Source of the DNA: Sinohyriopsis cumingii
Lineage: Eukaryota > Mollusca > Bivalvia > Unionida > Unionidae
Direction: 5' to 3'
Assembly (NCBI GenBank): GCA_028554795.2
Contig: JAPYKE020000265.1
Coordinates: 207,501 to 271,500, forward strand
Length of the DNA stretch: 64,000 nt
The translations under genes and the position numbers were made by a program. Below the pieces are notes generated by a model. It was not told the DNA's origin. It was given only the letters and a program-made list of their open reading frames with translations, and did no database searches. Positions 1 to 44,324 of this stretch are shown piece after piece (the stretch's first letter is position 1; each line of letters begins with the position of its first letter).

Positions 1-162
1 TTGCAATACGTCCCACGTGACTTATATAGCAACACAACCCACCTGACTTATCCAACCATTGGCAAATTACCACAAGCTGTACAAAGGGTTAATTTTTTTA
101 GAACTCAAGCCTATTTATAGCTCATTCTCTAAACATAAAATCTACAATGGTCGGCCTAAAGT

Positions 163-283
163 CAAACAAACACACACAAACGCACGCACGCACGCACACA
201 CACACACACACATGCATACATACATACATACATACATACATACATACATACATACATACATACATACATACATACATACATAA
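163..283. repeat. CA/GCAC then CATA microsatellite
   Basis: Alternating CA and GCAC dinucleotides pass into about 20 copies of the tetranucleotide CATA. Open frames across it on both strands are only low-complexity repeats of Tyr-Ile-His-Thr or Met-Tyr-Val-Cys and are not genes. Confidence 0.95.
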
Positions 284-2166
284 CAAATCAGCCCGCCACA
301 TACACGTCTGAATGACCACTCAGGAGAATGAAAGAGGTAGTGATGAATTATCGATAATTTTTAACCATTGACGTATATGTATGTGCAAGTACAGCATTTC
401 GCTATTTATGAATGACAGATGTACTGTTTACTGTCATGCCTACCATTTACTAAAGCGCCAAGGGACGCAGATAAAAACTTGATGACGAAAAACTCACGTC
501 ACCAGGTAAGGTAAAAACGTATAATAAAGCATTTCTAAAGGCAGAAGAGAAATTTGCTGTCAAAACCTGTTTTCTTTTCTTCTTTTTTTAACGGACCCCA
601 TTAGCGCCCGATGCATGTGGAGATTATGTATCTGTACAAACATGTCTGCTTCAAAGGGAAGGAAAAATTCCTCTTTAAATGGAAGTTAAAGAATCAAGGA
701 AGTATCCTAGCCGCCCCCGAAGATCAGTAGCAATGAACGAATGAACAAACTAATGACACTGTACAAGAAAGAGGCAAACTGAAGAATTACGAAAATGTAT
801 GATGTACATGAAAATCGGCACAGTCACCAAAGAACAAGTAGATTAGGTAAGGTTCGTAGTTAAATGAAACGATAATCTCCCGTAAGAGATTGTCAGTTGT
901 GCCCATGGCTACACAAACAGGAAATTTAAATGACAATGCCAACCGAGCACGTGAAAAGCGGGCTCCCCGGATACTCCGAATATAAACCGTTGTCCGTGCC
1001 AATTTGTAATGTACATTTCGTAATTCTTCAATTTGCCTCTTTCTTGTACACTGATGTTAAAAAATGATATTAATTTAAAGGACGGCCGATCGCATATATT
1101 ATTAATTAGATATTTAATTGCAAACTAAGCTAAATTAAGAAAATAATCAATTGTTAGCAAAACCTTAATTCATATAGTTACAATATAATCTCTCTCTCTC
1201 TCTCTCTCTCTCAAATATTTTTTTTCAGGAACAACTATTTAGTATGTGCCATCATGAAAACAACAAAGAAGTTGGTCTTAAGTTTTCTTAGTTATTTATA
1301 TTTTACTAAACGAAAATCCCTTTTCACTAATGATCTCCAGCAAATGATACGTTTTTGACGAGGTGGTTAAACACTTTTAGAAGGCCACACGACGGCTTGA
1401 GAATTGAACTCATTTTTTTTAATTGATTAAAGTAACAAATAATATAACCTGCATGAAAATTAATGTTCTGGTGCAATTTATAGTTGACTAAACAATTGCT
1501 TATCTCGTTTAACTGAAATTATATAAGCGAAAGATAAGCTATACTCTTTTTTAAGCGATAAAGGATTATCTCGATTATAAAGCTGCAGGTTAAACATTAT
1601 CAGTTCTCTTCAAGAGCATATACATTTTTGTATGTCTCTTTTGTAGAGTGGAACAATTCAGTGCTGCAAAGATAAAGATGCTGACCCTAATTACAGCAGT
1701 AACAGATCGCAGTAAAATATTGTCTCACTTCACAAAAGTTCATCGTGCCGGAATGGAACGTAGCTCCCGATTCAGCCTTGGAGAAAGTACTGTGTACAAA
1801 TGTTTTATTGGCACTTTCGTTCAGTAATGACACCATATTATGTAAGAAACAAAATATCCACAACAAAACTTGAACTTTAAGTCCTGAGTGAACACCATTT
1901 GACATTGTTTTTAAAAACAAGTTATAAGCAGAGGAAACAAGCGAGGTATAGGAATAGTTGGTAGGATTTGGGCCATCGTCATATCGGTAATTTTTTTTAC
2001 TACTTTTGTCTGCTATATGAGTTTAAAAAACTGGAATCATCACCAAACCCAGTACAAAGTGCAGTTACAAAGCGAACTGAAGAGGGAGAACAGGAAAGTA
2101 AGTCGTCTTAGACTTTGTGAATCAAACCTTATTCTTCAACTTAGCAACAATGACATTCTCGAAATG
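284..2166. other. No gene recognised; short TC tract
   Basis: Nothing with recognisable protein similarity, splice structure or RNA fold was seen. A short TC microsatellite lies at about 1189-1214. Otherwise this is AT-rich non-coding sequence. Confidence 0.6.
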
Positions 2167-4366
2167 TTTATACAGGCTTAATCAGGTTTATGCCATGCAC
2201 TTTATACAGGCTTAATCAGTTTTAGGCCAAACAGTTTATACAGGCTTAATCAGATTTAGGCCATAAAATTTTTTATAGGTTTAATCCGGTTTATGCCATA
2301 CAGTTTATATAGGCTTAATCAGGTCTATGCCATACAGTTTATACAGGCTTAATCAGGTTCAGGCCATACAGTTTATACAGGCTTAATCAGGTTTAGGCCA
2401 TATAGTTTATACAGGCTTAATCCGATTCAGGCCATATAGTTTATAAGGCTTAATCAGGTTTATGCCATACAGTTTATATAGGCTTAATCCGGTTTAGGCC
2501 ATATAGTTTATATAGGCTTAAACCGGTTTATGCCACACAGTTTATACAGGCTTAATCAGGTTTATGCTATACAATTTATACAGGCTTAATCAGGTTTATG
2601 CCATACAGTTTATACAGGCTTAATGAGGTTTAGGACATATAGTTTATACAGGCTTAATCCGGTTCAGGCCATATAGTTTATAAGGCTTAATCAGGTTTAT
2701 GCCATACAGTTTATATAGGCTTAATCCGGTTTAGGCCATATAGTTTATATAGGCTTAAACCGGTTTATGCCACACAGTTTATACAGGCTTAATCAGGTTT
2801 ATGCTATACAATTTATACAGGCTTAATCAGGTTTATGCCATACAGTTTATACAGGCTTAATGAGGTTTAGGACATATAGTTTATACAGGCTTAATCCGGT
2901 TCAGGCCATATAGTTTATAAGGCTTAATCAGGTTTATGCCATACAGTTTATACAGGCTTAATCAGGTTTAGGTCATACAGTTTATACAGGCTTAATCAGG
3001 TTTAGGTCATACAGTTTATACAGGCGTAATCAGGTTTATGCCATACAGTTTATATAGGCTTAATCCGGTTTAGGTCATACAGTTTATGTAGGCTTAATCA
3101 GGTTTCGGCCATATAGTTTATAAGGCTTAATCAGGTTTAGGTCATACAGTTTATATAGGCTTAATCAGGTTTATGCCATACAGTTTATACAGGCCTAATC
3201 AGGTTTATGCCATACAGTTTATACAGGCTTAATCAGGTTTAGGCCATATAGTTTATACAGGCTTAATCAGGTTTATGCCATACAGTTTATACAGGCTTAA
3301 TCAGGTTCAGGCCATACAGTTTTTATAGGCTTGATCAGGTTTAGGCCATATAGTTTTTATGGCTTAATCAGGTTTATGCCACACAGTTTATACAGGCTTA
3401 ATCCGGTTTATGCCATACAGTTTATATAAGCTTAATCAGGTTTAGGCCATGCAGTTTATACAGGCTTAATCAGGTTTATGACATACAGTTTATATAGGCT
3501 TAATCAGGTTCAGGCCATACAGTTTATATTCAATTAATCAGGTTTATGCCATAGAGCTTATATAGGCTTAATCCGGTTTATGCCATACAGTTTATATAGG
3601 CTTAATCCGGTTTATGCCATACAGTTTATATAGGCTTAATCAGGTTCAGGCCATACAGTTTATATAGGCTTAATCAGGTGTATGCCATACAGTTTATACA
3701 GGCTTAATCAGGTTTAAGCCATACAGTTTATATAGGCTTAATCCGGTTTACGCCATACAGTTTATACAGGCTTAATCAGGTTCAGGCCATACAGTTTATA
3801 CAGGCTTAATCCGGTTCAGGCCATATAGTTTATAAGGCTTAACCAGGTTTATGCCATACAGTTTATACAGGCTTAATCAGGTTTATGCCATACAGTTTAT
3901 ACAGGCTTAATCAGGTTTATGCCACACAGTTTATACAGGCTTAATCAGGTTTACGTCATACAGTTTATAAGGCTTAATCAGGTTTATGCCACACAGTTTA
4001 TACAGGCTTAATCAGGTTTACGTCATACAGTTTATAAGGCTTAATCAGGTTTATGCCATATAGTTTATAAGGCTTAACCAGGTTTATGCCATACAGTTTA
4101 TACAGGCTTAATCAGGTTTATGCCATACAGTTTATACAGGCTTAATCAGGTTTATGCCATACAGTTTATACAGGCTTAATCAGGTTTATGCCACACAGTT
4201 TATACAGGCTTAATCAGGTTTACGTCATACAGTTTATAAGGCTTAATCAGGTTTATGCCACACAGTTTATACAGGCTTAATCAGGTTTACGTCATACAGT
4301 TTATAAGGCTTAATCAGGTTTATGCCACACAGTTTATACAGGCTTAATCAGGTTTAGGTCATACAG
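2167..4366. repeat. 2.2 kb minisatellite, 34-bp unit
   Basis: About 65 tandem copies of a 34-bp unit built from TTTATACAGGCTTAATCAGG followed by TTTATGCCATACAG. Some units lack 2 bp (TTTATAAGGC). Variant positions (TATGCC, TAGGCC, TTCAGGCC, TACGTC) recur in blocks. A block of seven units (237 bp) containing the private variant TATGCTATACAATTTATA occurs twice in a row (private variant at about 2563 and 2800). A two-unit block with CACACAG plus TACGTCATACAG is repeated near 3919-4330. This shows higher-order expansion inside the array. Confidence 0.97.
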
Positions 4367-4896
4367 TCATTTCTGCAATTTGAAATCTCTTTTTACCGAA
4401 GATGCATAACTTGTTGCAAAGAGAATCATTGTAGCCCCTATATTACAACATTTACTGACGACATATATCTTTTATTAGCAAACGTACCACAAAAGTCTAC
4501 GGATCAAGTATACGCTTGTGTTTTCTTAGTCATATTTGCAATTTAAATCTGCAAGGGTCATTGCAGAACAACCTCCTCGCATGCAACAAAGTCTCTTGAC
4601 CACTCTTATTTGTAAGTCCATTTGACATTCTACTGCAAAACACAAATTATTTTTTTCGCGTAGTATAAATAACTTGGAACAGCTACATTGTAATTAGCTA
4701 AACAGTTTTCGTATATGTGGCGGAGATATCTATCGTGCTTACCATGACGGCAACAATGTCTGTATCAAGAGATAATGTGCGTGTATTTAAAAGTCTGGGT
4801 GACTCAGAAGTGTTATCAGCCTCGCTGTGCTCCAGAATAACACAAAAGAGAATAAATATGTTGATTCGTTTTTATTCAAATATCACAAAGATGTAC
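4367..4896. other. No gene recognised
   Basis: Unique AT-rich sequence between the minisatellite and a SINE. No supported feature was seen. Confidence 0.5.
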
Positions 4897-5140
4897 GGGG
4901 GCCCCAAGTAGTCTAAAGTGCTCACCGTTCCGGATCACTGCAATCTCACTGTTGTCTGCGTGGGTTCGAGTCTCAGGCTCGGCTAACTTTGATATGTGAG
5001 AAAGCTTGCCAGTAGCTTCTCGTGGGTCGGTGGTTCTTCCTGGGGTTTTCCTGGGTTCTTCCTCCACCATTAACACTGGCCGCCATTTATAGCCTATCTT
5101 ATGCTTAAAAAATGGCGTTAAACCCTACAACAAAAACAAC
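4897..5140 (+). mobile_element. tRNA-derived SINE (family A), copy 1
   Basis: Starts with GGGGGCCCC, has a degraded A-box region (AGTAGTCTAAAGTG) and a clear B box (GGTTCGAGTCTC). It continues with the family body (GCCAGTAGCTTCTCGTGGGT, TGGCCGCCAT, ATGGCGTTAAACCCTAC) and ends in a CAA-rich tail. At least eight other copies of this family occur in the window, which is the main evidence that it is an interspersed element rather than a tRNA gene. Confidence 0.9.
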
Positions 5141-7348
5141 ATAAAGCTGTACAGGGACGTTGATTTACATAGCAAATTTAATGCTGAAAACATCTAGGTA
5201 TGTATCGTAAACCCTGACATCAAGATGGTTAAAACAAATAATGGTATAAGGATGGAATAAATGATTCTTTTGATGTGAGAAAATGCACATATCTGTACAG
5301 TTCCAGTACAATATAAATGTCAATCTACAACGACTAAACAAAATAAAATATGGAAGATAGATTTAGTTCAATCAACGATGACCCAGAGGATGTAGGATAA
5401 GAACGGCAAAAAGTGACATAAATCTGAAAACATTTATACGCGTGAAAGGATTACTTAACCAATACAGATTGTTGAAAACAAAAACTCCTGTTTAGACAGT
5501 CGTCCTGTTGGCTTGTTGATAATACCCAAAGACAACGTATAATGAAAAGATAAAGATTTTCTGGAAAAAGAAACATATAATACTTTTAAAGTCAAACAGG
5601 CAAAGGAGCACTCGTAGTGGAGAATTCACAGATCCAAAAGGCAACAAATATGCAAGTATTTGAATCTAAATGCAACCCAAAATTGGTTGTTCTTTTACCG
5701 AAGTTAATATAAACTACTCACCACAGATCACTAGACATGGCTCAGGTTGAAGTACAAGATAATAAAAATGTGATGATTTTTTTTCTTTCTTAATCATTTG
5801 GAAACCAGCCGGAAACATTACGACATTAAAATATTTGGCGTGTCAAAGACACATCTAGCCTTCAGCGACGATGTTCCGAAAGTACCGAGCGCTGTTGTTT
5901 CATGGCAAGAATTATTCTTCAGCAACATTTTCTCATTCTGAGACATGATACCTTAGAAAACACACGATATATATACAGAAGTATTAAACAGCATAAAAAC
6001 TTTGAGCGTTTAAATGAGACTGAGTTTTTAAAATGTTTAAGATGTAGGTGAGAAAAAAGAGCGCCTTAAAGAAGGAAGGATTTAAAACTTCAATGCATAA
6101 ATGTTTGTTTTTTCAAAACCGGAGAGATAAAAAACGTTGTTTTTTTTTTTTTTTAAATCACAAGCAAATAGCACGATGGTACGGTTAGAACAACGTAACA
6201 AGGCAACTACAATACACACGATGTCATTTAAGTCTATTAAATGAAATTACGGAAGAAGTGGGCAAAGTTAACATTGAAGACGATGAAGTTGATTCTAACT
6301 GAATGACCAAACAGCTGAAAAGCGAAAGTAATGTAAAAAAAAAAGTATAAGCTGTTTATGAGATTTTTAATTTAAAAAACGAAAGCAAAGAAAATCGCAT
6401 AAATGCTGATTGAATCATAACGTTATTTACAATTCTTTCTAATTTCATTTAAATAAAGTTAGGACTCGTGACAAAGGCACCATTAATTATACATATATCC
6501 TAGAATTAATTTACCGTGTAAAATTCAACACATCTATTGAACATCCTGTTACCAACAAATGACAACAACAGTAAGAAAATTCCGTTCGTATTGGAAGAGT
6601 TTGTACACCACATAGATTTAGTTAAATCGAATGTACCTTTTACGGTGTGCAAATGTATCGATTTTGAAGATAAATACGTGCGATATATTCCTTTTACTTA
6701 TTTTATATTGCATTACTTTAAAGTGACGAGATTAATTAATGTAGAGTTCATTGAATGTTTTCCACCCGCCTCTTGATCCTCTTAATTATGTTCTATCTTT
6801 TCTGAGCGAACATAGTCTCAAATGTGGATGGTGGGGTGGTGGGGAGTGGTGCGAGGTGTACACTTCATTTCATTTTACATGGTTCAGGGAGGGAGGATGG
6901 TTGTAACATTTTAAAAAAAGTCACATATTGACTATGTTGTTCCATTATACAGCAGTTGATGGCGTTAAATAAGCCGGCATTTCCAATATGGTGTGTCTAA
7001 AAAGAATAGAAACATTTTTTAATGGTAGACCTCATCCTCAGCGCCCCCCCCCCCCCCTTCACTGTTTGATTTGCTTTCACTCGAAGAAATACATATATTT
7101 AATATGCTGTTTCGTGTTAATCTGTTTTTAATCAATATATACACTCGTATTAGATTTTTGTTCATCAGATAAATTTCATAGTTCCAATTCACAAGTATTA
7201 ACTGTCCCTTATTCTGAAAGACGTCAAAGGTGTCGTATTATCAGTGCTAATATGTAGAAAACGTTCCATTCAGGCAGAGATGTTCATTTAATCTTGCACG
7301 CAAGAAACAAACAATAGTATTATAACAATCATGACGTAAAGTTTGGAT
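5141..7348. other. No gene recognised
   Basis: AT-rich sequence with mononucleotide runs (T run near 6140, C run near 7044). No exon with supportable coding similarity was seen on either strand. Confidence 0.5.
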
Positions 7349-7695
<347 letters not shown>

Positions 7696-8934
7696 ATTGG
7701 TCTTCAATTTTGCATTATTGTAGCATTATAGGAAAAATACGCCTGCTTTTTACCGTGATGCAAACTAACGTAATTTCTAATGATTATATGTCTTCCTTGT
7801 TTGTTTATACAGTTAATAAATAATTTCACTATAATTCAAAGCTACATGATGTATATATTACACAATTGTACATTCCTGTATAATGAATCATCCGCCTACA
7901 GTTATTGCGGTTCATTTAATCATATATGTAGCCTAAACGCGATGCGGAAGTATTTGCACACTAGGAAAGTGTACAAATATTTGACTGTACCCGAGGCACT
8001 TCCGCGGAAAATCTTAGCTCTCCAATCTGAGCGAACGCTGACTCAAAACCCAGAATTATTGGTGTCTCTCTTCTCACACACTGGTTTCACTAAAGGTGTG
8101 TTCTGCAATATATTTGTTTATAACAGTTAGCAGCAAAACTAGAAAGAAAGATGCATGTAGGTAACAAGCACAAAAAAGCAAACAAAAACCTAAGTAAATA
8201 GGTAATCTTCACAGAGATATTATATACAAAAAGAATTTGTTGATTTTTTTCGCACGTACACCAGAGACCCATAGGTGCGATGTATATATATATGCTTACA
8301 TCAACAGCGACAGCCCAACATCGTGATGAAAATACGAAATTAAATAAGTTATCTCAAATGTGTGCATAAATTTCATGTTATTGTTACAATAAAAAAGCAA
8401 AAACCTGGTCAGCATCAACAAGGCAACCTTGTTAGAGAGCATGACATGCTGTTTGCGTCACACAGGCGAACGAAATATTTCAGACTGAATAACAGCAACT
8501 TAACTCCTTATTCGTCTGTTTATATAAATCTTTCAAACTGAATATGCCGAAAGCCTGACTACCCGAGATTATTTAGCGGAGTATGGAGCACATATACAGC
8601 AGATGTTTTCCGTATGGAGTACATATTATACAGCAGATGTTTCCGCATTCGAGTACCAAAAGCAGCGAGTGAATGCAGTAAAAGTTAAATTGCTTGCGGT
8701 AGAATGCGTAATTGAAGGAACAGTCCAATCGATCAATCACCTTCAATAAATATGTCACCTATACCAATAAACAGCCGGTCCTCTAGCACCTCTCCCCTCC
8801 TCCTGTAATGTGCATGCGCATTTAGGAATCTTACTTATGGCGACAAGCACTAGTCAAAGTTTGTATTGATGCAGTTCATAAAACCCATACAAACAAGGGA
8901 ACCAGAACATAATTCAGTCTGGATTAAAACTAAG
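7696..8934. other. No gene recognised; upstream of proposed first lectin exon
   Basis: No supported coding exon was found. If the signal-peptide exon at 8935 is real, the promoter and 5' UTR should lie in the right part of this stretch. No convincing TATA box or initiator could be fixed by eye. Confidence 0.4.
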
Positions 8935-39871
<30,937 letters not shown>

Positions 39872-40100
39872 AAGTGTTCTTTCTCAGAATGAGATAGAAT
39901 CCATGTGTCAATCGTCAGTCTAAAACCAGCAATTGAATAGTGTTGGACAGAAGTATTGCGATGACAATGGCAAATCTAAAGCAATACTCATTACTCATTT
40001 ACCATCAAAATGACCAACATCATACATTACTCATTTATCCCTGTAGTAAGTAGATCGCGAAAGACATCTGAAGCTCGTGTAGTTTTGCCATAACTTCATA

Positions 40101-40106
40101 AATAAA
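40101..40106 (+). terminator. Candidate polyadenylation signal of the lectin receptor
   Basis: AATAAA lies 230 bp after the stop codon. It is the first canonical hexamer seen downstream in the right strand. Confidence 0.5.
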
Positions 40107-42050
40107 CATAAGTTTCTTACTAATTCATCGGCACGTTGTGTAAACGTAGACTGAATCGGAAGGGCTAGTGTCGACACGATTCTCAAGTTTCTTTTAAAAA
40201 CAACAAAAACAACAAAGCCAAACAAATGCATCGTTTCAGATATCATGCCGTGATACATATATGCTATTTAACATACTTCATCAACTGATAATAGAAGATT
40301 TATCAATGACTTTCTGGATGCAGATGTGTTGCTCATGAGTTACCTCTCCATGCGAACGATGCGGAAACAAAATTCACTCATTCGGATTACTCCGGCTATT
40401 TCGGCGAGACAAAATATGTTTCAAATGTTCGTAAGCGTAGTAATTTGCAGAAAAAATTAATATTTTGTTCGCTGGAAGTTTTTTCACAAAATAAGAACAT
40501 CAAATATATTTGAAATACCTCAGTTGATCTTAAGATTGACCAAGAAGTTGAAATGAAAAAAATTAGTTCCTTTCATTCGCAGATTCTTGATGAATCCTTG
40601 TTTCATGAATAACTAAGGTGGTTCATATAACAGCTATCGGTATACATTCGATGAGTGATTCATATAACTGACCCAAGAAGTGTGCTCTATGCTTAACCAA
40701 TTTAGTCTGACTCAGATTTTCAGAAAAGCAATTATGTTATTTTTTGTGGACGGAAATGTTATTTATAGGACATCCTGTAAAATGTCTTCGCATTATGCCT
40801 ATCCGGATGAAGGTGAATCCTTGACGTTACGAGTCCCTTCAAATGAATTGAAGTGGGAAATGTTATATTTTGCGATCCTGAAAGTGGAATAACTTTTATA
40901 ACATTTTCAAAAGGACAACAACTTTTACATGTGGCATAATCACCTATTGACCCATCTAAAACTATCAGTAAAATCCTGTCAATACTTACAACTTCACTTT
41001 CACCCTTCAAGTTTGAAACCCGAAACCGTTAAATTTCTCACTTTTAACGAGAAGGTACACATGAGAAACATGGTACTGGCTCCTATTGAGAAGGGTACAA
41101 AATGTGTGTATGATATCATCTCTTTTGTTGTCAAGTGTAACGTTTTTTTAACAAGATACACATTGAAACATCCTAAATAAATTGTAGGTAAAAAGGTTGC
41201 AATTAATTCCCCCCCCAAAAAAAAAAACAAAAAAAAAACGCAATATTTTTTCTATTTGCAACTATTATGCTAATTTTGTTATTTTCACAATGTTCTTTTA
41301 GCTTCAGTTAATATCGCATATGCGATTTTAAATACTAAACTTTCATGCTTGTGTTTATTCTCCAATACAAATTGACTCACATTTGATATTGAATGTAACC
41401 TCCATTATCGTCATCCCCTACCGCTATTCTTCTTTTTTTCCGTTTCGTCGTCGTTGTCGTATTATTATTATTATTATCCATTACACGTGTTGTGAGCTAA
41501 TTTAGTTGATAGGAGCACAATCTTCTTGCGAAATGAATGATTAAGAGAAGACAGAAATGTAGTTCAACTCTCGCGTGAGTTCGTGAGATGTCATGGAGCA
41601 AAGCCAAGAACCAGTTAAATGAGACTGGAGAGTTCAACTTACTGGCGATTAATAAGATATCATAAGCTTGCCTTTTTATGTTTATGCATAAATGCGAATG
41701 TATTTAATATGTATTATGTATCATCACCACTTCACATAACACAAACATACACCAGTAACAAATTTCGCATGCTTAACAAGTGGATGCAAATATTTAAAAT
41801 TCTAAAAGAAATTCTTTAAAATAAATTTCATTCCACGTATCTTTAAATGTGATTATACATTGTGATGAAGGCATCTGAAAATATGTCGAATTCTTGTTTA
41901 CTTTTCATATGACCAGGGACTGTTTGTTAGTTATTTGAATACAAATGTTGTGTTTTGAAAAATGTGTCTGTCGTTTGTTTTCAGTTTTCATCGTTATACA
42001 TGCTCTTTGACTACTCTGTCCCTTACACTCAAATCAAGAATCATAGCGTT
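40107..42050. other. No gene recognised
   Basis: Intergenic. A run of ATT near 41462 and an A run near 41216. Open frames show no family. Confidence 0.45.
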
Positions 42051-42152
42051 CTGACTCTAAACATTGTAGGGATGTTTTATATTGCGTCCGCGCTTGAATC
42101 ATATGAAGCGAAGCAGTCTCCTGTCTGACCATCCATTGTTGACTCGCACTCT

Positions 42153-42521
42153 ATGAAGATGCCTTCTAATTTAGCTAAACTAAACGAGCCCTACTTACAT
42201 TTGCACCGTGTCAGGCAAAGTCTGATACCCAAGCCTGAAGAGACAGAGAATATCCGAATGCTGAAAGTGGCCGAAGACCCGATAGGAGAGGTCTTCAGAG
42301 AGAAAATCAAGAAAGAGCAAGAAGAGTGGACGGAGTAATACAGACTTCAGAAGCAAAAAGGGCAGAGAGAACATCAGCAACAGCAGCAGCAACAACAACA
42401 GGAACCATACGGAGGTTTTGTAGACTGTCGCCTGCACACAAAAGAGTTCTACTTCTCTTTCCGAAGAAGCAGCCCTATCCTGTGGAAAAGCCTGCTGCCA
42501 GACGGAGACGCAAAATCTTAG
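42153..42521 (+). pseudogene. Unknown ORF with one in-frame stop and a CAG-rich stretch
   Basis: ATG at 42153 reads MKMPSNLAKLNEPYLHLHRV, continues with many Glu and Lys to EEWTE, meets TAA at 42336-42338, then continues in the same frame through a Gln run (CAG/CAA) to TAG at 42519-42521. An overlapping frame (42326-42541) ends in a very basic stretch (PAARRRRKILDDKRLP). The protein family is unknown. The context is unusual: a promoter-like repeat lies about 85 bp upstream and a histone-type 3' signal about 35 bp downstream. It could be a decayed gene or a tail of a repeat. Confidence 0.4.
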
Positions 42522-42554
42522 ACGATAAAAGATTGCCATAACTCTCCGTCCACA

Positions 42555-42598
42555 AAAACGGCCCTTTTCAGGACTACCCCAATATTTTAGAAAAGATA
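42555..42598 (+). terminator. Histone-type 3' end signal (stem-loop plus purine-rich element)
   Basis: AAAACGGCCCTTTTCAGGAC followed by TACCCCA closely follows the metazoan histone mRNA consensus (AACGGCYCTTTTCAGRGCC with an ACC flank). The loop TTTC is kept. The right arm has one mismatch and one G-U pair. About 12 bases on is AGAAAAGA, like the purine-rich downstream element bound by U7 snRNA. No core histone frame was found just upstream. Confidence 0.5.
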
Positions 42599-42639
42599 TA
42601 CCAGTTCAATTGCCATTTGTATGTTAGTAAGTTAAAAAA

Positions 42640-42730
42640 ATATAAGTGTGTCTATAAACACTTCATTTCTTTATTTTATGTAAAAATAGAAGTGTATCTA
42701 TAAGCACTTTGTTTTCGTAGCTTGTCAAAA
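42640..42730. repeat. Short duplicated motif
   Basis: AAGTGTGTCTATAAACACTT is followed about 50 bp later by GAAGTGTATCTATAAGCACTT, a diverged tandem pair. Confidence 0.6.
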
Positions 42731-42829
42731 AATATTATGTATGTGTTTGTGTTTGTGGTTAGTGTTTGTAAGTAAAATGTTAGTGAGTGCTTCTTTTATG
42801 TCCGCGCGTTCCATGTTTTTTGTGATAAT

Positions 42830-43000
42830 ATGGGTCTTGTACGTTCAAGTAACAAGGGATGTTTTCCTTCACGTAAGCGCTTCACACTTATAAAGGAAGC
42901 GTTCGTCAGTCTGGCTACCCATTGTCATTCATTCATTCAGCAACAGGACGTCGACCAGCTAACATCGTGGAGCACAACATCTTAGCGTTCGCGTGGCGGC
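42830..43000 (+). promoter_or_regulatory. Promoter-like block, second of three related copies
   Basis: GGGATGTTTTCCTTCACGTA then GCTTCACACTTATAAAGGAAG, with a TATAAAG box and then repeated CATTCA motifs. Related blocks start at about 42070 (GGGATGTTTTATATTGCGTC) and 44598 (GGGATGTTTTTCTTCACGTC). The likeness is clear in the first 60 bases and weaker after. Function is inferred only. Confidence 0.35.
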
Positions 43001-44320
43001 TATGAATTTATCACGAAATTTGGGGAAATGATGAGCCACCAGCCACACAATGACTGATTTGTTTGCCGGGGACGGCTAAGAGTAGTGTAGGAGTACTTCG
43101 CTGGAAAGCTGCCTTGCTGAACCATGGTTTTCTAAAGCACCATTGAGGGATTATTTCAGAGCCCCAGCTGGTACTGTGACGAAGTTGCATGACGGGGCAT
43201 GGAAAGCATGCTGCACGAGCGGACAAAGGAACCCGCATAATTGTGGCAGAACAAAGACAGTTATCGGTCAATACCAACATGTCAACGGGTCTCTACTATT
43301 GAATAATAGTGGAGTATACTGCTGTTAGTAAAAGGAACCTTACTCTGCAGTAGCTGTCCGGTCGTCGATGTGGACCCTCAGTATAGGCCTTTTCAAGAGT
43401 GGGACCAGCGACGAATGTGGGACTGGACAATAGCTCACCGTCAACCAAGTGTTGCCTTACTTCTGAAGACCCCGGGCATGCTCGATATTGAACAGGTCGA
43501 GCAACCTACCAGAATTGCCTTAGAAAATCATGCAGTTTCCATTTGTCTGGAAACTGCTTTAGATAAAATCTTTATCTTGGAACCTAATTTGATCACTTCG
43601 ATACCGCCATCAAAATATCACTACTATTTTATTGCTTTTACGTGATTCAAAATAATTTGTAGTCATTTTGACTTTAACTTATTGGTTTATTTCAGTGTTA
43701 CAATGTACACTTTGTAAACAAAATTCTAACTTTATTTATAAATCATTTTTTAAAATTTCAGACTCAGTTTTTTGGATTAATTGCACAGGTGGCTTACATA
43801 TTATTGGTATTTTTATGTCCCTTAGTATAACTGGACAAGATTTTGTTAAGTACGGGCTGGCGTTTGAGGGCCCCGTGTCGTTTGCGCCTGTTTCTGGGTA
43901 CCTTTCCTCCCCCGAACTGTTGTACCATGACGGAGATGTGGAACTATTTCCACCCGTCTAGCCTGGGTGTCCCGATGTGACGTCATATTGGAGACCAATC
44001 GCTACAGGCGTCACATAATGCTTTGGTCGACACCTACATCAGTGATGGCAGAATGAAATTTTCTGCTTAGGCATTAGAGTGTGTTGGGTCCATTCCCACT
44101 CACGTAAGCACTACATTCAGGTCGTTAGGGACTTAAAAATAATAGTCATACGACCTGACGGCTGAATTAATCAATGCTCTGTGAGCACATAAAAGCCTGG
44201 GGGACGACGCACTTATTCCTTCCCCAATGAGAAATTAAACATCCTGCTCTGCAGGAATCAAACTGACGTACATGCCCTTGTTGGGGTAAAACATCGTTAA
44301 TTCAATATAAGTAAGTAAGT
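43001..44320. other. Unassigned stretch with short open frames
   Basis: An open frame at 43370-43645 (MDPQYRPFQEWDQRRMWDWT..) and another at 43668-43961 (ending VSFAPVSGYLSSPELLYHDG..) have no recognisable family. A perfect 9-bp hairpin, GCAGTTTCC with GGAAACTGC, lies at 43532-43556. Confidence 0.35.
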
Positions 44321-44324
44321 GGAT

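Noticed and set aside
2167..4366. CRISPR array
   Set aside because: Units are joined without unique spacers, the genome is eukaryotic and no cas genes are present. It is a minisatellite.
4876..5076. Proteins reading [20 protein letters not shown] (also at 21800, 33738, 48094, 50616, 62259)
   Set aside because: All are antisense or sense translations of SINE family A bodies and recur only because the SINE recurs.
42153..42541. Calling the frame before the stem-loop a core or linker histone
   Set aside because: Neither frame shows any histone-fold or winged-helix motif that I recognise; only the 3' signal is histone-like.
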